This document shows positions 56,033 through 64,000 of a DNA stretch of 64,000 bases, piece after piece. The notes under the pieces are model-generated. The model worked only from the letters and a program-made list of their open reading frames with translations, was not told the origin of the DNA and made no database searches. The stretch is from positions 124,001 through 188,000 of the forward strand of contig NZ_JACRVF010000001.1 in NCBI RefSeq assembly GCF_014306105.1. The letters run 5' to 3'. Made by a program: the position numbers and the translations under genes. This DNA comes from Pontibacter cellulosilyticus. GTDB lineage: Bacteria > Bacteroidota > Bacteroidia > Cytophagales > Hymenobacteraceae. Every line of letters begins with the position of its first letter. The first letter of the stretch is position 1.

Positions 56033-56040
56033 TCCGGCTG
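56015..56040 (+). terminator. hairpin overlapping the parC stop
   Basis: CAGCTGGATC pairs with GATCCGGCTG (one G-U pair) around loop TTTTCT, and is followed by CTCTTTCCTT. The stop codon lies inside it. Termination is plausible but the T-tract is poor. Confidence 0.4.
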
Positions 56041-56096
56041 CTCTTTCCTTGCAAAAGTCTTTGATATTCCGTAGTTTGTATTGTGTAGTATAGTAT

Positions 56097-56882
56097 ATGA
56101 GAAGACTTTGTAAAGCATTTCCTGTAATTCTGTTGTTCCTTTGCACTGCGTTTGCCAGCCTGGCAGACGGTGGAGTGTCGGAGCATGAAAAGCTGTTGCA
56201 GCGTGCCGAGCAGTTGCTGGATAAGTATAAAGATAGCGAAGCACTTGCTGTTTACGAGCAGATACTTGGTGTAGCATCAGAGAACTATGTAGCCTTATGC
56301 AAAGCGAGTTACCTGCACTGCCGCATCAGCGAGAGATACACTGATGAAACAAAACGGCTGGAGCACATTGCCAAAGCAAGGGAATATGCTAACAAGGCAT
56401 ATGAGCTAAATCCACTTGATGCAGAGTCTAATTATGTCATGGCGCTTTCACTTGGCAGCCAGGCCTTGGTATCTGGTCCTAAAGAGCGACTTGTAAACAT
56501 AAATGAGCTTAAATCTTTTGTAGATGCGGCTTTAGCTGCTGATGCAAAACACGCAGGTTCTTGGCATTTGCTTGGCAGGTGGTACTTTAAAATGGCAAAC
56601 CTGAATTTTGCTGAAAAGGCCGCCTCTAAATTCTTATTCGGAGGAGTGTGCGGACTTGCTACAAACAAAGATGCAGCCGATGCCCTGGAAAAAGCCATTG
56701 CTTACAACCCGAAGAACATCAGATACTATTACGACCTTGCCTTGATCTATGACGAAATGAAAGATAAGGAAGCTTGCATTACCACGCTTACGAAAGCACT
56801 AACGCTAACCCTGGATACCAAGGAAGAGTTAGAGTTAAGCAGGCGCTGTAAGATTATGCTGCAAGAGAAAACGAACGTTTAA
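56097..56882 (+). CDS. tetratricopeptide repeat protein with signal peptide
   Basis: Protein of 261 residues; the signal peptide runs about 24 residues (VILLFLCTAFASLADGG). TPR-like helices follow: AEQLLDKYKDSEALAVYEQIL, ALCKASYLHCRISE, AREYANKAYELNPLDAESNYV and AADALEKAIAYNPKNIRYYYDLALIYDEM. The pattern of a first solvent-exposed pair and later classical TPRs resembles the regulator-of-microtubule-dynamics TPR family known from bacteria, but no function follows from that. Probably periplasmic. The gene has its own terminator at 56901 and begins 64 bp after parC. Confidence 0.75.
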   Translation: MRRLCKAFPVILLFLCTAFASLADGGVSEHEKLLQRAEQLLDKYKDSEALAVYEQILGVASENYVALCKASYLHCRISERYTDETKRLEHIAKAREYANKAYELNPLDAESNYVMALSLGSQALVSGPKERLVNINELKSFVDAALAADAKHAGSWHLLGRWYFKMANLNFAEKAASKFLFGGVCGLATNKDAADALEKAIAYNPKNIRYYYDLALIYDEMKDKEACITTLTKALTLTLDTKEELELSRRCKIMLQEKTNV

Positions 56883-56900
56883 GCATATTCAAGATATCTT

Positions 56901-56937
56901 CAGAAAGCCTGCTTACCATTGGTGAGCAGGCTTTCTG
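56901..56937 (+). terminator. rho-independent terminator
   Basis: 17-bp stem cagaaagcctgcttacc / ggtgagcaggctttctg with one G-U pair and a 3-nt loop, followed by CTTTG. It lies just after the TPR gene. Confidence 0.8.
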
Positions 56938-57035
56938 CTTTGTATACCTGTTGTTAAGAGATAATGTGTTATTCTATTTAGGTAATTTGTCTTAATTTAG
57001 CGCACTTAAGGAGTCTTTAGGCTGCTGCTTGTAAT

Positions 57036-58121
57036 ATGCCGGTGAAAAGAATTTTATACTTGTGGGGATTGGTTGTGCTGCTGTTGGCAAGTGCCTGCGC
57101 TGGCGAAGAGGCGAACCGGGAGCGAATGGTAAACCTGTCGGAAGTAAAGGACGATGAGGAGGCCCAGCTAAAAAACCTGGACGCCGCTATTCTGCAGTCC
57201 AAGCGCGACGGGAGTTTATATGCCAGACGCGCCGTGGTGCTGCTTCGGAAGGGGGAGTTGGAGAAAGCCCTGGATGATGCAAACAATGCGGTACGGCTAA
57301 CCAAGAATGAGCCTTATACTTTATTTGTAAAGGCTCAGGTGTTAAGGGCGCTAAACCGGCAGGAAGAAGCCTTGCCGCTTGCATTGCAGGCAGAGCGTAA
57401 TTCGTACCAGAGTAGCTCACTGTATGTGTTGCTCGGCGAGTTATACTTGCAGCGCAATGACTATAAGCAAGCTAAATTATACCTGGACAAAGCTCAGGAT
57501 CTGTCGCCGAAGGATGCCTACGCTTTTTATTACAGAGGCAGGGTGCAGGAGGCAACAGGAGACACGGCAAGAGCTGTAAGAAATTATAAGCTCGCCCTGG
57601 AGCAGCAGCCAAACTTTATGCAGCCACACCGCGAACTGGTAGGTATCCTTGTTAATAGGGGAGAGTATGCAGCAGCACTACCATACTTAAAAGCTGCCGA
57701 AAAACTGGATCCGGAAGAGGGCAGGCTGTGGTATTACAAAGGCTTGCTTTATCAGGGGGAGCAAAGGCAGGACAGTGCCCTGTATAGTTTTAACAAAGCT
57801 GTTGCTTTAAACGATACCCTTAGCGGTGCCCATTACAGGCTGGGCATGGCGGCTTATACTCAAGGCAACAATTCTCTGGCATTAGAACACCTGGAGAAAG
57901 TTTACAGGAAGTATAAAAGAGAGCCGAAGTACTTAAGCACCATAGCCGGAGCTTATGAGCGAAACGGACAATATATAAAGGCTTTGCAGACATACCAGGA
58001 CTTGGTAGATGTAGAGCCACGCTATACGTATGGTTACCAGGCTATAAGCCGCTTAAAGTATAAATTAACAAGACCAGTACCCGATAGCATAGCTGTCTAT
58101 CGGACTAACATAGAACAATAG
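57036..58121 (+). CDS. tetratricopeptide repeat lipoprotein
   Basis: Protein of 361 residues with lipobox LASAC (Cys21). Eight or more TPR units follow, for example [62 protein letters not shown] and [21 protein letters not shown], in a regular 34-residue rhythm; it is a solenoid scaffold anchored to a membrane. No other domain is visible. It ends 11 bp before thrS and could be co-transcribed with the translation genes, but no functional link is evident. Four octamer copies occur in it, a high density. Confidence 0.8.
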   Translation: MPVKRILYLWGLVVLLLASACAGEEANRERMVNLSEVKDDEEAQLKNLDAAILQSKRDGSLYARRAVVLLRKGELEKALDDANNAVRLTKNEPYTLFVKAQVLRALNRQEEALPLALQAERNSYQSSSLYVLLGELYLQRNDYKQAKLYLDKAQDLSPKDAYAFYYRGRVQEATGDTARAVRNYKLALEQQPNFMQPHRELVGILVNRGEYAAALPYLKAAEKLDPEEGRLWYYKGLLYQGEQRQDSALYSFNKAVALNDTLSGAHYRLGMAAYTQGNNSLALEHLEKVYRKYKREPKYLSTIAGAYERNGQYIKALQTYQDLVDVEPRYTYGYQAISRLKYKLTRPVPDSIAVYRTNIEQ

Positions 58122-58132
58122 ATTTTAGATAC

Positions 58133-60070
58133 ATGATCAACATCACACTGCCAGACGGCTCCATGCGCCAGTACAACCAGGGCGTAACCAGCCACGAGAT
58201 TGCACTAAGTATAAGCGAAGGCTTAGCTAGAAATGTGCTTGCTGCCAAAGTAAACGGTCTTATTTGGGACATCACGCGCCCTATAAACGAAGATGCAACG
58301 GTGCAGCTGCTCACCTGGAATGATGACGAAGGAAAGAACACTTTCTGGCACTCTTCTGCTCACCTGATGGCAGAGGCGCTGGAAGAGCTGTATCCCGGCA
58401 TAAAGTTCGGTATCGGACCTCCGGTAGAGAACGGTTTCTACTACGATGTGGATCTAGGGGAGCAGTCTTTCTCTCAGGATGATTTTGCAAAAGTAGAGCA
58501 GAAGATGCTGGAGCTGGCTCGTAACAAAAACGACTTTGAGCGCCGCGAAGTATCTAAAGCTGAAGCAGTAGACTACTTCACTAAAAAGGGTGACGAGTAT
58601 AAGCTGGATCTGATCAAAGACCTGGAGGACGGTAGCATTACGTTCTACACACAAGGTAACTTTGTTGACCTTTGCCGCGGACCGCACCTGCCAAATACAA
58701 GCCCTATAAAAGCTGTTAAGCTGATGAACGTGGCAGGAGCCTACTGGCGCGGCGATGAGAACAGCAAGCAGCTGACGCGTATCTATGGCGTTACTTTCCC
58801 GAAGCAGAAGGAGCTAACAGAATACCTGGAGCGCCTGGAGGAGGCTAAGAAACGCGACCACCGCAAGTTAGGTAAGGAGCTGGAGCTATTTGCTTTCTCT
58901 GAAAAAGTAGGGATGGGCTTACCGCTTTGGTTGCCAAAAGGCACGCTGCTGCGCGAGCGCTTGGAGATGTTCATGCGTAAAGCGCAGGTACGTGCAGGCT
59001 ATCAGCCGGTAGTTACACCGCATATCGGTAGCAAAGAGCTGTATGTGACTTCAGGCCACTACGAGAAGTATGGCGCGGATTCTTTCCAGCCAATTAAAAC
59101 GCCAAGCGAAGGGGAGGAGTTCTTCCTGAAGCCGATGAACTGCCCGCACCATTGCGAGATATATAAAACACGTCCGCGTTCTTACAAAGAGCTACCGGTG
59201 CGTTTGGCAGAGTTTGGTACCGTGTATCGCTACGAGCAAAGTGGAGAACTGCACGGCTTAACCCGTGTGCGCGGCTTTACGCAAGACGATGCGCACATCT
59301 TCTGCCGTCCTGATCAGGTGAAGGAAGAGTTTACGAAAGTAATTGACCTGGTGCTTTATGTTTTCAAGGCTCTAGGCTTCGAAGATTATACTGCCCAGAT
59401 CTCTTTGCGCGACCCGAATAATAAGGCGAAATACATCGGAAGCGACGAAGCCTGGGAGAAAGCAGAGAATGCTATTATAGAGGCTGCCACAGAGAAAGGG
59501 CTGCGCACTGTAACCGAATTGGGTGAGGCTGCGTTCTACGGACCTAAGCTTGACTTTATGGTGAAGGATGCCCTTGGCCGTAAATGGCAGCTCGGAACTA
59601 TTCAGGTTGATTATAACTTACCAGAAAGATTCCAGTTGGAGTACATCGGAGCAGACAATGCCAAGCACCGCCCTGTCATGATACACAGAGCACCGTTTGG
59701 TTCATTGGAGCGTTTCGTTGCCGTACTTATCGAGCACTGCGGAGGAAACTTCCCGCTTTGGTTAAGCCCGGAGCAGTTTGCCATACTTCCTATTTCTGAA
59801 AAGTATCATGACTTTGCACAGGAAATATTTGACAAGCTGCAGCAGGAGGATATCAGAGGCTTCGTGGATAACCGCGACGAGAAAATTGGCCGTAAGATAC
59901 GCGATGCGGAAGTTCGCAAAGTGCCTTATATGCTGATTGTAGGAGAGAAGGAGCAGGAAAGCGGCGCAGTATCGGTACGTAAGCATGGCGAAGGCGATAT
60001 TGGAACACTGACAGTTGATGAATACATCGAAATGTTCAGGAGCAAAATCGCTGAAATGCTTAACAATTAA
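58133..60070 (+). CDS. thrS: threonyl-tRNA synthetase
   Basis: Class II synthetase of 645 residues (E. coli 642). The N-terminal TGS domain (1-60) starts [18 protein letters not shown], then the editing domain with the zinc-type HxxxH motif ([14 protein letters not shown]), and the catalytic core with motif 2 [27 protein letters not shown], zinc-binding Cys in [14 protein letters not shown] and motif 3 [13 protein letters not shown]. The anticodon-binding domain ends the protein. Charges tRNA-Thr and removes serine mischarged onto it. It begins the thrS-infC-rpmI-rplT order usual in bacteria. Confidence 0.97.
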   Translation: MINITLPDGSMRQYNQGVTSHEIALSISEGLARNVLAAKVNGLIWDITRPINEDATVQLLTWNDDEGKNTFWHSSAHLMAEALEELYPGIKFGIGPPVENGFYYDVDLGEQSFSQDDFAKVEQKMLELARNKNDFERREVSKAEAVDYFTKKGDEYKLDLIKDLEDGSITFYTQGNFVDLCRGPHLPNTSPIKAVKLMNVAGAYWRGDENSKQLTRIYGVTFPKQKELTEYLERLEEAKKRDHRKLGKELELFAFSEKVGMGLPLWLPKGTLLRERLEMFMRKAQVRAGYQPVVTPHIGSKELYVTSGHYEKYGADSFQPIKTPSEGEEFFLKPMNCPHHCEIYKTRPRSYKELPVRLAEFGTVYRYEQSGELHGLTRVRGFTQDDAHIFCRPDQVKEEFTKVIDLVLYVFKALGFEDYTAQISLRDPNNKAKYIGSDEAWEKAENAIIEAATEKGLRTVTELGEAAFYGPKLDFMVKDALGRKWQLGTIQVDYNLPERFQLEYIGADNAKHRPVMIHRAPFGSLERFVAVLIEHCGGNFPLWLSPEQFAILPISEKYHDFAQEIFDKLQQEDIRGFVDNRDEKIGRKIRDAEVRKVPYMLIVGEKEQESGAVSVRKHGEGDIGTLTVDEYIEMFRSKIAEMLNN

Positions 60071-60134
60071 GAAAATATTTTCATTTTGATAGAAAAATTG
60101 CGATATTCGCAGCCTAATTGTATAAACTAAACTA

Positions 60135-60140
60135 AGGAGG
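60135..60140 (+). promoter_or_regulatory. strong Shine-Dalgarno of infC
   Basis: AGGAGG, complementary to the 16S 3' end, ends 7 nt before an ATA codon at 60148. Strong sites of this kind are rare in the window and here decide the start of infC. Confidence 0.7.
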
Positions 60141-60147
60141 AACAACC

Positions 60148-60711
60148 ATAGCTACTCAAAACAGGCGCTTTGTCCCACGCGGAAAAGTGGAAGAGCCATA
60201 CAAAGTCAATGAACATATAACTGCCCGAGAAGTAAGGCTAGTTGGTGACAATGTAGAGCAAGGAATTTTCCAGACCAGAGATGCTCAGAAAATAGCAAAT
60301 GAGCAGAATCTTGACCTGGTTGAGATTTCACCGACTGCTAATCCGCCAGTTTGCAGAATTATCGACTACTCGAAATTTAAGTACGAGCAGAAGAAAAAGA
60401 CGCGCGAGATGAAGGCGAAGGCGCAGAAAGTGGTGATCAAAGAGATTCGTTTCGGTCCTAACACGGATGATCACGATTTTGAGTTTAAGCTGAAGCACGC
60501 CAAAGGATTCCTGGAAAGTGGTTTTAAAGTGAAGTCTTATGTTCACTTCGTTGGTAGAACCATTGTGTTTAAGGAGCGCGGCGAGATCTTATTGCTTAAA
60601 TTTGCACAAGCCCTGGAAGATGTAGCTAAAGTTGAGCAGTTGCCTAAGTTGGAAGGAAAAAGAATGTTCCTTATCCTTTCGCCAAAGGTTGCTCCTGCAG
60701 TTAAAAAGTAA
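60148..60711 (+). CDS. infC: translation initiation factor IF-3, ATA start codon
   Basis: IF-3 of 187 residues when read from ATA at 60148 ([20 protein letters not shown] after the initiator). The strong AGGAGG at 60135-60140 stands 7 nt upstream. An annotation starting at the first GTG (60187) would drop 13 residues that belong to the family's N-terminus. Family blocks are [30 protein letters not shown], the linker [16 protein letters not shown] and C-domain VKEIRF-type [19 protein letters not shown], ending PKVAPAVKK. Rare start codons in infC are the known basis of autorepression by IF-3, which rejects non-standard start codons. It blocks 50S joining and checks the initiation complex. Confidence 0.93.
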   Translation: MATQNRRFVPRGKVEEPYKVNEHITAREVRLVGDNVEQGIFQTRDAQKIANEQNLDLVEISPTANPPVCRIIDYSKFKYEQKKKTREMKAKAQKVVIKEIRFGPNTDDHDFEFKLKHAKGFLESGFKVKSYVHFVGRTIVFKERGEILLLKFAQALEDVAKVEQLPKLEGKRMFLILSPKVAPAVKK

Positions 60712-60734
60712 TTTTATCAATCAATTTTATAAAC

Positions 60735-60929
60735 ATGCCAAAAGTAAAAACTAAATCTGGTGCAAAGAAGCGTTTTTCTTTGACAGGTACTGGCAAAATC
60801 AAGCGTAAGCACGCGTTCAAAAGCCATATCCTGACCAAGAAAACGACGAAGCAGAAGCGTAACCTTACTCATGCAGGCCTTGTTAGCTCAGCTGACATGG
60901 ACAGAGTAAAAGCAATGCTTAACATTTAA
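60735..60929 (+). CDS. rpmI: 50S ribosomal protein L35
   Basis: Protein of 64 residues, standard length, starting [20 protein letters not shown] and continuing with [11 protein letters not shown] and [11 protein letters not shown]. It is strongly basic and lies between infC (23 bp away) and rplT, the universal order. Confidence 0.97.
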   Translation: MPKVKTKSGAKKRFSLTGTGKIKRKHAFKSHILTKKTTKQKRNLTHAGLVSSADMDRVKAMLNI

Positions 60930-61016
60930 TTATTTCAGGTTAACTATTAGTACGAACCCGGCGCCTGGTCTTTTTGAAGATTATACTTAATCACCAGCCG
61001 CTAAAACTTTAAAAAA

Positions 61017-61361
61017 ATGCCAAGATCAGTCAATGTCGTAGCAGCACGACACAGAAGAAAAAAAGTAATGAAGATGGCCAAAGGTTACTTTGGTCGTCGC
61101 AAGAACGTTTGGACAGTTGCGAAAAACGCAGTTGAAAAAGGTTTAGTTTACGCTTACCGCGATAGAAAAGCAAAGAAGAGAGACTTCAGAGCTTTATGGA
61201 TTCAGCGTATCAACGCTGGCGCGCGTGAGCACGGCATGTCTTACTCTCAGTTGATGGGCGCTCTTAAGAAAGCCAGCATCGACTTAAACCGTAAAGTACT
61301 TGCTGACCTTGCTATGAACCACCCTGAGGCGTTCAAAAGCATCGTTGATAAAGTAAAGTAA
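61017..61361 (+). CDS. rplT: 50S ribosomal protein L20
   Basis: Protein of 114 residues (E. coli 118). Blocks [41 protein letters not shown] and [21 protein letters not shown] are diagnostic. It folds into and stabilises 23S rRNA early in assembly and in other bacteria represses its own operon; no obvious pseudoknot operator was identified here. It is the last gene of the operon, and a terminator follows 23 bp downstream. Confidence 0.97.
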   Translation: MPRSVNVVAARHRRKKVMKMAKGYFGRRKNVWTVAKNAVEKGLVYAYRDRKAKKRDFRALWIQRINAGAREHGMSYSQLMGALKKASIDLNRKVLADLAMNHPEAFKSIVDKVK

Positions 61362-61383
61362 TTTACTAGCAATATATAACAGG

Positions 61384-61415
61384 AGGGGCTTAGCACATGC
61401 TAAGCCCTTTTTGTT
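61384..61415 (+). terminator. rho-independent terminator of the infC operon
   Basis: Stem aggggcttagc / gctaagccctt with loop acat, followed by TTTTGTTTT. Confidence 0.85.
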
Positions 61416-61596
61416 TTAAGCAAGCATACCGAGCACTGCCCATAGGAGATTTTCTCGCGAGCTTAACTAAGTAGCCTGTAAAGTTTCAACTAACATACTA
61501 TTTATCTAAACCGAAACGTATCTCTACTGTTAAGCATAATCAATTTAAAAACATCTGTCATAAACAGAAGGATAAGTATATAGAACCGAATTAACT

Positions 61597-62754
61597 ATGA
61601 ACAACTTCACATTTATTAACCCTGTAAAAATTATTTTTGGAAAAGGCCAGATTGCAGCCATAGCCGATGAAATACCAGCGGATGCCCGCGTGATGATTAC
61701 CTATGGCGGTGGAAGTATAAAAGAAAACGGGGTTTATGATCAGGTAATAGCCGCACTTGGCAACAGAAGTATAGTTGAGTTTAAAGGCATAGAACCTAAC
61801 CCGCATTACGAAACATTGATGCAGGCAGTAAACCTAGCCAAGCGCCATCGTATTGACTTTATACTTGCCGTAGGTGGCGGCTCCGTAATAGACGGAACAA
61901 AGTTTATTGTGGCTGCAATGGAGTATGAGGGAGAAGATGCCTGGGATATACTTGCTAAGAAAGTGCCTGTTACCAAAGCAGTTCCGTTTGGTACTGTGCT
62001 TACCTTGCCTGCCACAGGCTCAGAAATGAACTCCGGATCCGTTATCACCAGGGCAGAGACAAAAGAAAAGCTTGCCTTTGGTAGTCCGTTCACTTTTCCG
62101 AAATTCTCTGTGCTGGATCCGGAGACAACTTATACTTTGCCACTACGCCAGATCAGTAACGGAATTGTAGATGCCTTTACTCATGTGCTGGAGCAATATC
62201 TTACATATCCGGTAAACGCGCCACTGCAGGATAGAATGGCAGAATCCATACTACTGACGCTAAAGGAAGAGGGGCCAAAAGCGATCTTGAATCCACAGGA
62301 TTATGATACAATGTCAAATTTTATGTGGTGCGCAACCATGGCTCTGAACGGTATCATTCGTGTTGGCGTGCCAACAGATTGGGCCACACACTATATTGCA
62401 CATGAGTTAACTGCTTTACATGGCATCGACCATGCCCGCACCCTGGCCATAGTGTTGCCATCGCTGCTGCGCTATAAGCAGGAGACAAAAAAAGAAAAAC
62501 TGCTACAGTATGGTGAGCGCGTGTGGGGAGTAAGCTCCGGTACAGAAGATGAACGTTTAGAAGCCACGATACAGGCCACTATCGCCTTCTTTGAGACACT
62601 TGACATCAAAACGAAACTTAAGGACTATGAAGTGGGAGAGGACACCATCAGAGAGATTGTTAGGCGCTTTGAAGAAAGAGGGGTTAAAAACTTAGGCGAA
62701 CGAGCCGACATTCAGGTAAAGGATGTAGAAGAGATACTAACCATGAGTTTATAG
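61597..62754 (+). CDS. iron-containing alcohol dehydrogenase, YqhD/BdhA type
   Basis: Family-III alcohol dehydrogenase of 385 residues (E. coli YqhD 387). The dinucleotide part has YGGGSIKENGVYDQV and LAVGGGSVIDGTKFI; metal ligands are the Asp in GIVDAFTHVLEQYLT and three His in THYIAHELTALHGIDHARTLAIV. YqhD-type enzymes use NADPH to reduce aldehydes to alcohols and are induced by reactive aldehydes in other bacteria. The ATG at 61597 starts MNNFTFINPVKIIFGKGQ, a typical beginning. It is convergent with a TetR regulator gene across a shared terminator; control by it is not shown. Confidence 0.93.
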   Translation: MNNFTFINPVKIIFGKGQIAAIADEIPADARVMITYGGGSIKENGVYDQVIAALGNRSIVEFKGIEPNPHYETLMQAVNLAKRHRIDFILAVGGGSVIDGTKFIVAAMEYEGEDAWDILAKKVPVTKAVPFGTVLTLPATGSEMNSGSVITRAETKEKLAFGSPFTFPKFSVLDPETTYTLPLRQISNGIVDAFTHVLEQYLTYPVNAPLQDRMAESILLTLKEEGPKAILNPQDYDTMSNFMWCATMALNGIIRVGVPTDWATHYIAHELTALHGIDHARTLAIVLPSLLRYKQETKKEKLLQYGERVWGVSSGTEDERLEATIQATIAFFETLDIKTKLKDYEVGEDTIREIVRRFEERGVKNLGERADIQVKDVEEILTMSL

Positions 62755-62797
62755 AAAAAAGCAGAGGCTACTTGTATGGGTAGCCTCTGCTTTTTTT
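62755..62797. terminator. bidirectional terminator
   Basis: 17-bp perfect stem aaaaaagcagaggctac / gtagcctctgctttttt with an 8-nt loop, between the dehydrogenase and the convergent TetR gene. Confidence 0.9.
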
Positions 62798-63398
62798 AAT
62801 GTTCCTTCCCGTTTAGAATTCCTTCAAAAATGATAGTTACGATACCATCGAAAATGGCTTCTGGAGAATACGGCAAATCGTTAGTTAGCTGTGCCGGAAT
62901 CTGGCGCATAAACGAGGGGTTAACGATGGTGTCCAGAGCACTGGCGTACAGCATAACGGCTAGAGGGCGGTTGATGTCGTCTCGGATATAGCCCAGCTTA
63001 GCACCTTCTTTTAACAAAGAGTTAAATCTTAAATATGCTGCATCAGCTTTATAATCCTGAACCAGTTTCCAGCTTTTAGGTGAATTTTGCTTGATGTCTT
63101 CTATAAACTGTGGGTTTATACCATTCAATCTGGTTGCCACATACTTAAAGATTTGGCTTGCTTTGTCTGGAAATGAGATGCTAGTATCTTTTATAAGTTG
63201 CTCTACTGTAGTTTGCATCTCGTTTTGAAATGCTCTGATTACTTCAAGTACCAGTTCTTCTTTCCCTGAAAAATGTTGGTAGAGAGTTTTCTTGCTCATT
63301 CCCATTTCTTTGGCAATGTCTGACATTAAAACACCAACATATCCTTTCTTAAAAAAGAGTTGACCGGCTTTCTTTATAATCTGCTCTTTTACGTGCAT
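62796..63398 (-). CDS. TetR/AcrR family transcriptional regulator
   Basis: Regulator of 200 residues. The N-terminal helix-turn-helix is typical: QIIKKAGQLFFKKGYVGVLMSDIAKEMGMSKKTLYQHFSGKEEL. The C-terminal domain is helical and carries no recognised ligand site, as usual for TetR proteins. A short inverted repeat, TTACATATAGTAA at 63421-63433, lies about 30 bp before the start and could be its operator. No resistance pump or target gene is adjacent, other than the convergent dehydrogenase. Confidence 0.9.
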   Translation of the reverse strand: MHVKEQIIKKAGQLFFKKGYVGVLMSDIAKEMGMSKKTLYQHFSGKEELVLEVIRAFQNEMQTTVEQLIKDTSISFPDKASQIFKYVATRLNGINPQFIEDIKQNSPKSWKLVQDYKADAAYLRFNSLLKEGAKLGYIRDDINRPLAVMLYASALDTIVNPSFMRQIPAQLTNDLPYSPEAIFDGIVTIIFEGILNGKEH

Positions 63399-64000
63399 AG
63401 CTTGTTTTCGTGTAATCTGCTTACATATAGTAACAGCAGGTGGAGCTTAGTATCACATTTGTCTTATGAGCTGGTTAGTAGCCTAAAATATAATGTTGCA
63501 TGAATATACAATACAGACAGTAGGTATACAACCTTAATTTAGGGTGAGCACAAACTTGACATTGATAATCAATATGTTGCCGGGATAACAAAGTTTAGCT
63601 TCATATTTTTATATCATTAGATTGAATTATTGCTGCCCCTTTTGAGTTACAGCTACACTCAAAGCCAAATTACCGTGCGTTGATAAATGGTATAATATTT
63701 AGCTGTAGCGTGAGGCTTCAGATAGTAAAGCATAATCTATACTTGATATTTGTGGCTGCTGTGTCTCGTAAATGCACAAAAGTGCATTTCTAGCAGTAGC
63801 TAAGCCTAGCATGGATAAGATAATCAGATAGTTATATAGAAAGAGTTTAATATAAATTGTTGATAAGTATTTGATAAAATTGTAGTCAGAAAATTTGATA
63901 ATTTGTTAACTGTAATTTAAATTGCATTAAGCACTACCAAAAAAAGGACTTATCTAAGAGCTTTAAATACTGGTAAAGCATATTAAATTCGCTCTGGCAT
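63399..64000. other. 602-bp AT-rich stretch with no gene
   Basis: No frame of interest was seen on either strand. It contains five TTGATAA copies (63562, 63680, 63861, 63872, 63896), of which the first forms the palindrome ATTGATAATCAAT (63561-63573), and a hairpin AAATGCAC-AAAA-GTGCATTT (63770-63789). It may be the regulatory region of a gene beyond the window. Confidence 0.5.

Noticed and set aside
60187..60189. GTG as the start of infC
   Set aside because: It drops conserved N-terminal residues and lacks a ribosome binding site, whereas ATA at 60148 follows AGGAGG at ideal distance.
63770..63789. Hairpin AAATGCAC-AAAA-GTGCATTT as a terminator
   Set aside because: It has no T-tract and no adjacent gene end on either strand.
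1..64000. tRNA, rRNA, CRISPR array, insertion sequence or prophage
   Set aside because: No cloverleaf with a T-loop GTTCRANNC in an intergenic region, no regularly spaced repeat-spacer array, and no transposase or phage gene was seen.

Overview
The window looks like chromosomal DNA of a Bacteroidota species, most likely order Cytophagales, family Hymenobacteraceae (Pontibacter-like). This assignment is inference from several signs. Six genes have promoters of the Bacteroidota type (TAnnTTTG at -7, sometimes TTG about 19 bp upstream), Shine-Dalgarno sequences are mostly absent, and typical families are present: DUF3276/PUR-like, a type IX secretion plug-domain protein, DUF2490, PD40/tricorn proteins and many lipoproteins. 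No rRNA, tRNA, CRISPR array, insertion sequence or prophage was seen, and gene order is that of an ordinary chromosome.

Layout. 0.2-6.7 kb: a lipoprotein, a PD40 propeller protein, HslV, a deoxyhypusine-synthase-like enzyme, and a tandem pair of beta-barrel paralogues whose second copy carries an in-frame amber stop. 6.7-13.1 kb: M1 aminopeptidase, 2H phosphoesterase, ABC-F ATPase and a DUF2490 protein. 13.2-16.6 kb: two convergent GH13 enzymes (trehalose-synthase-like and alpha-glucosidase). 16.9-23.3 kb: a 52-residue lipoprotein, then a LolD/MacB-type ABC exporter divergent from an NtrC-type response regulator and histidine kinase, with a symmetric pair of palindromes and sigma-54-like promoters between them. 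23.4-33.1 kb: OsmC protein, NAD(P)-binding oxidoreductase, plug-domain lipoprotein, acetolactate decarboxylase lipoprotein, TPR lipoprotein, tricorn-like protease and M20 peptidase. 33.2-40 kb: YchF, DUF3276, RlpA-like, DUF58, a kinase-like lipoprotein and Pgi. 40.2-48.3 kb: a 59-residue basic protein, a P-type ATPase and a disaccharide cluster (HAD mutase, OtsB, GH65, PfkB-type kinase). 48.4-51.1 kb: exonuclease/GIY-YIG protein and AI-2E family transporter. 51.4-58.1 kb: ParE-ParC and two TPR proteins. 58.1-61.4 kb: thrS-infC-rpmI-rplT, with infC starting at ATA. 61.6-63.4 kb: iron-type alcohol dehydrogenase and a convergent TetR regulator, then 600 bp of AT-rich DNA without a gene.

How genes work together. 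Alpha-1,1/alpha-glucan metabolism recurs: a TreS-like GH13, an alpha-glucosidase, OtsB, GH65 phosphorylase, beta-phosphoglucomutase-like HAD, Pgi and a PfkB-type kinase could link trehalose or maltose turnover to glycolysis. The ABC exporter and two-component genes look like one envelope-stress unit under shared sigma-54 control.

The strongest unexplained signal is the octamer AAGTATAA/TTATACTT. More than 70 exact copies were counted by eye on both strands, in genes and between them, where about 2-3 are expected by chance.
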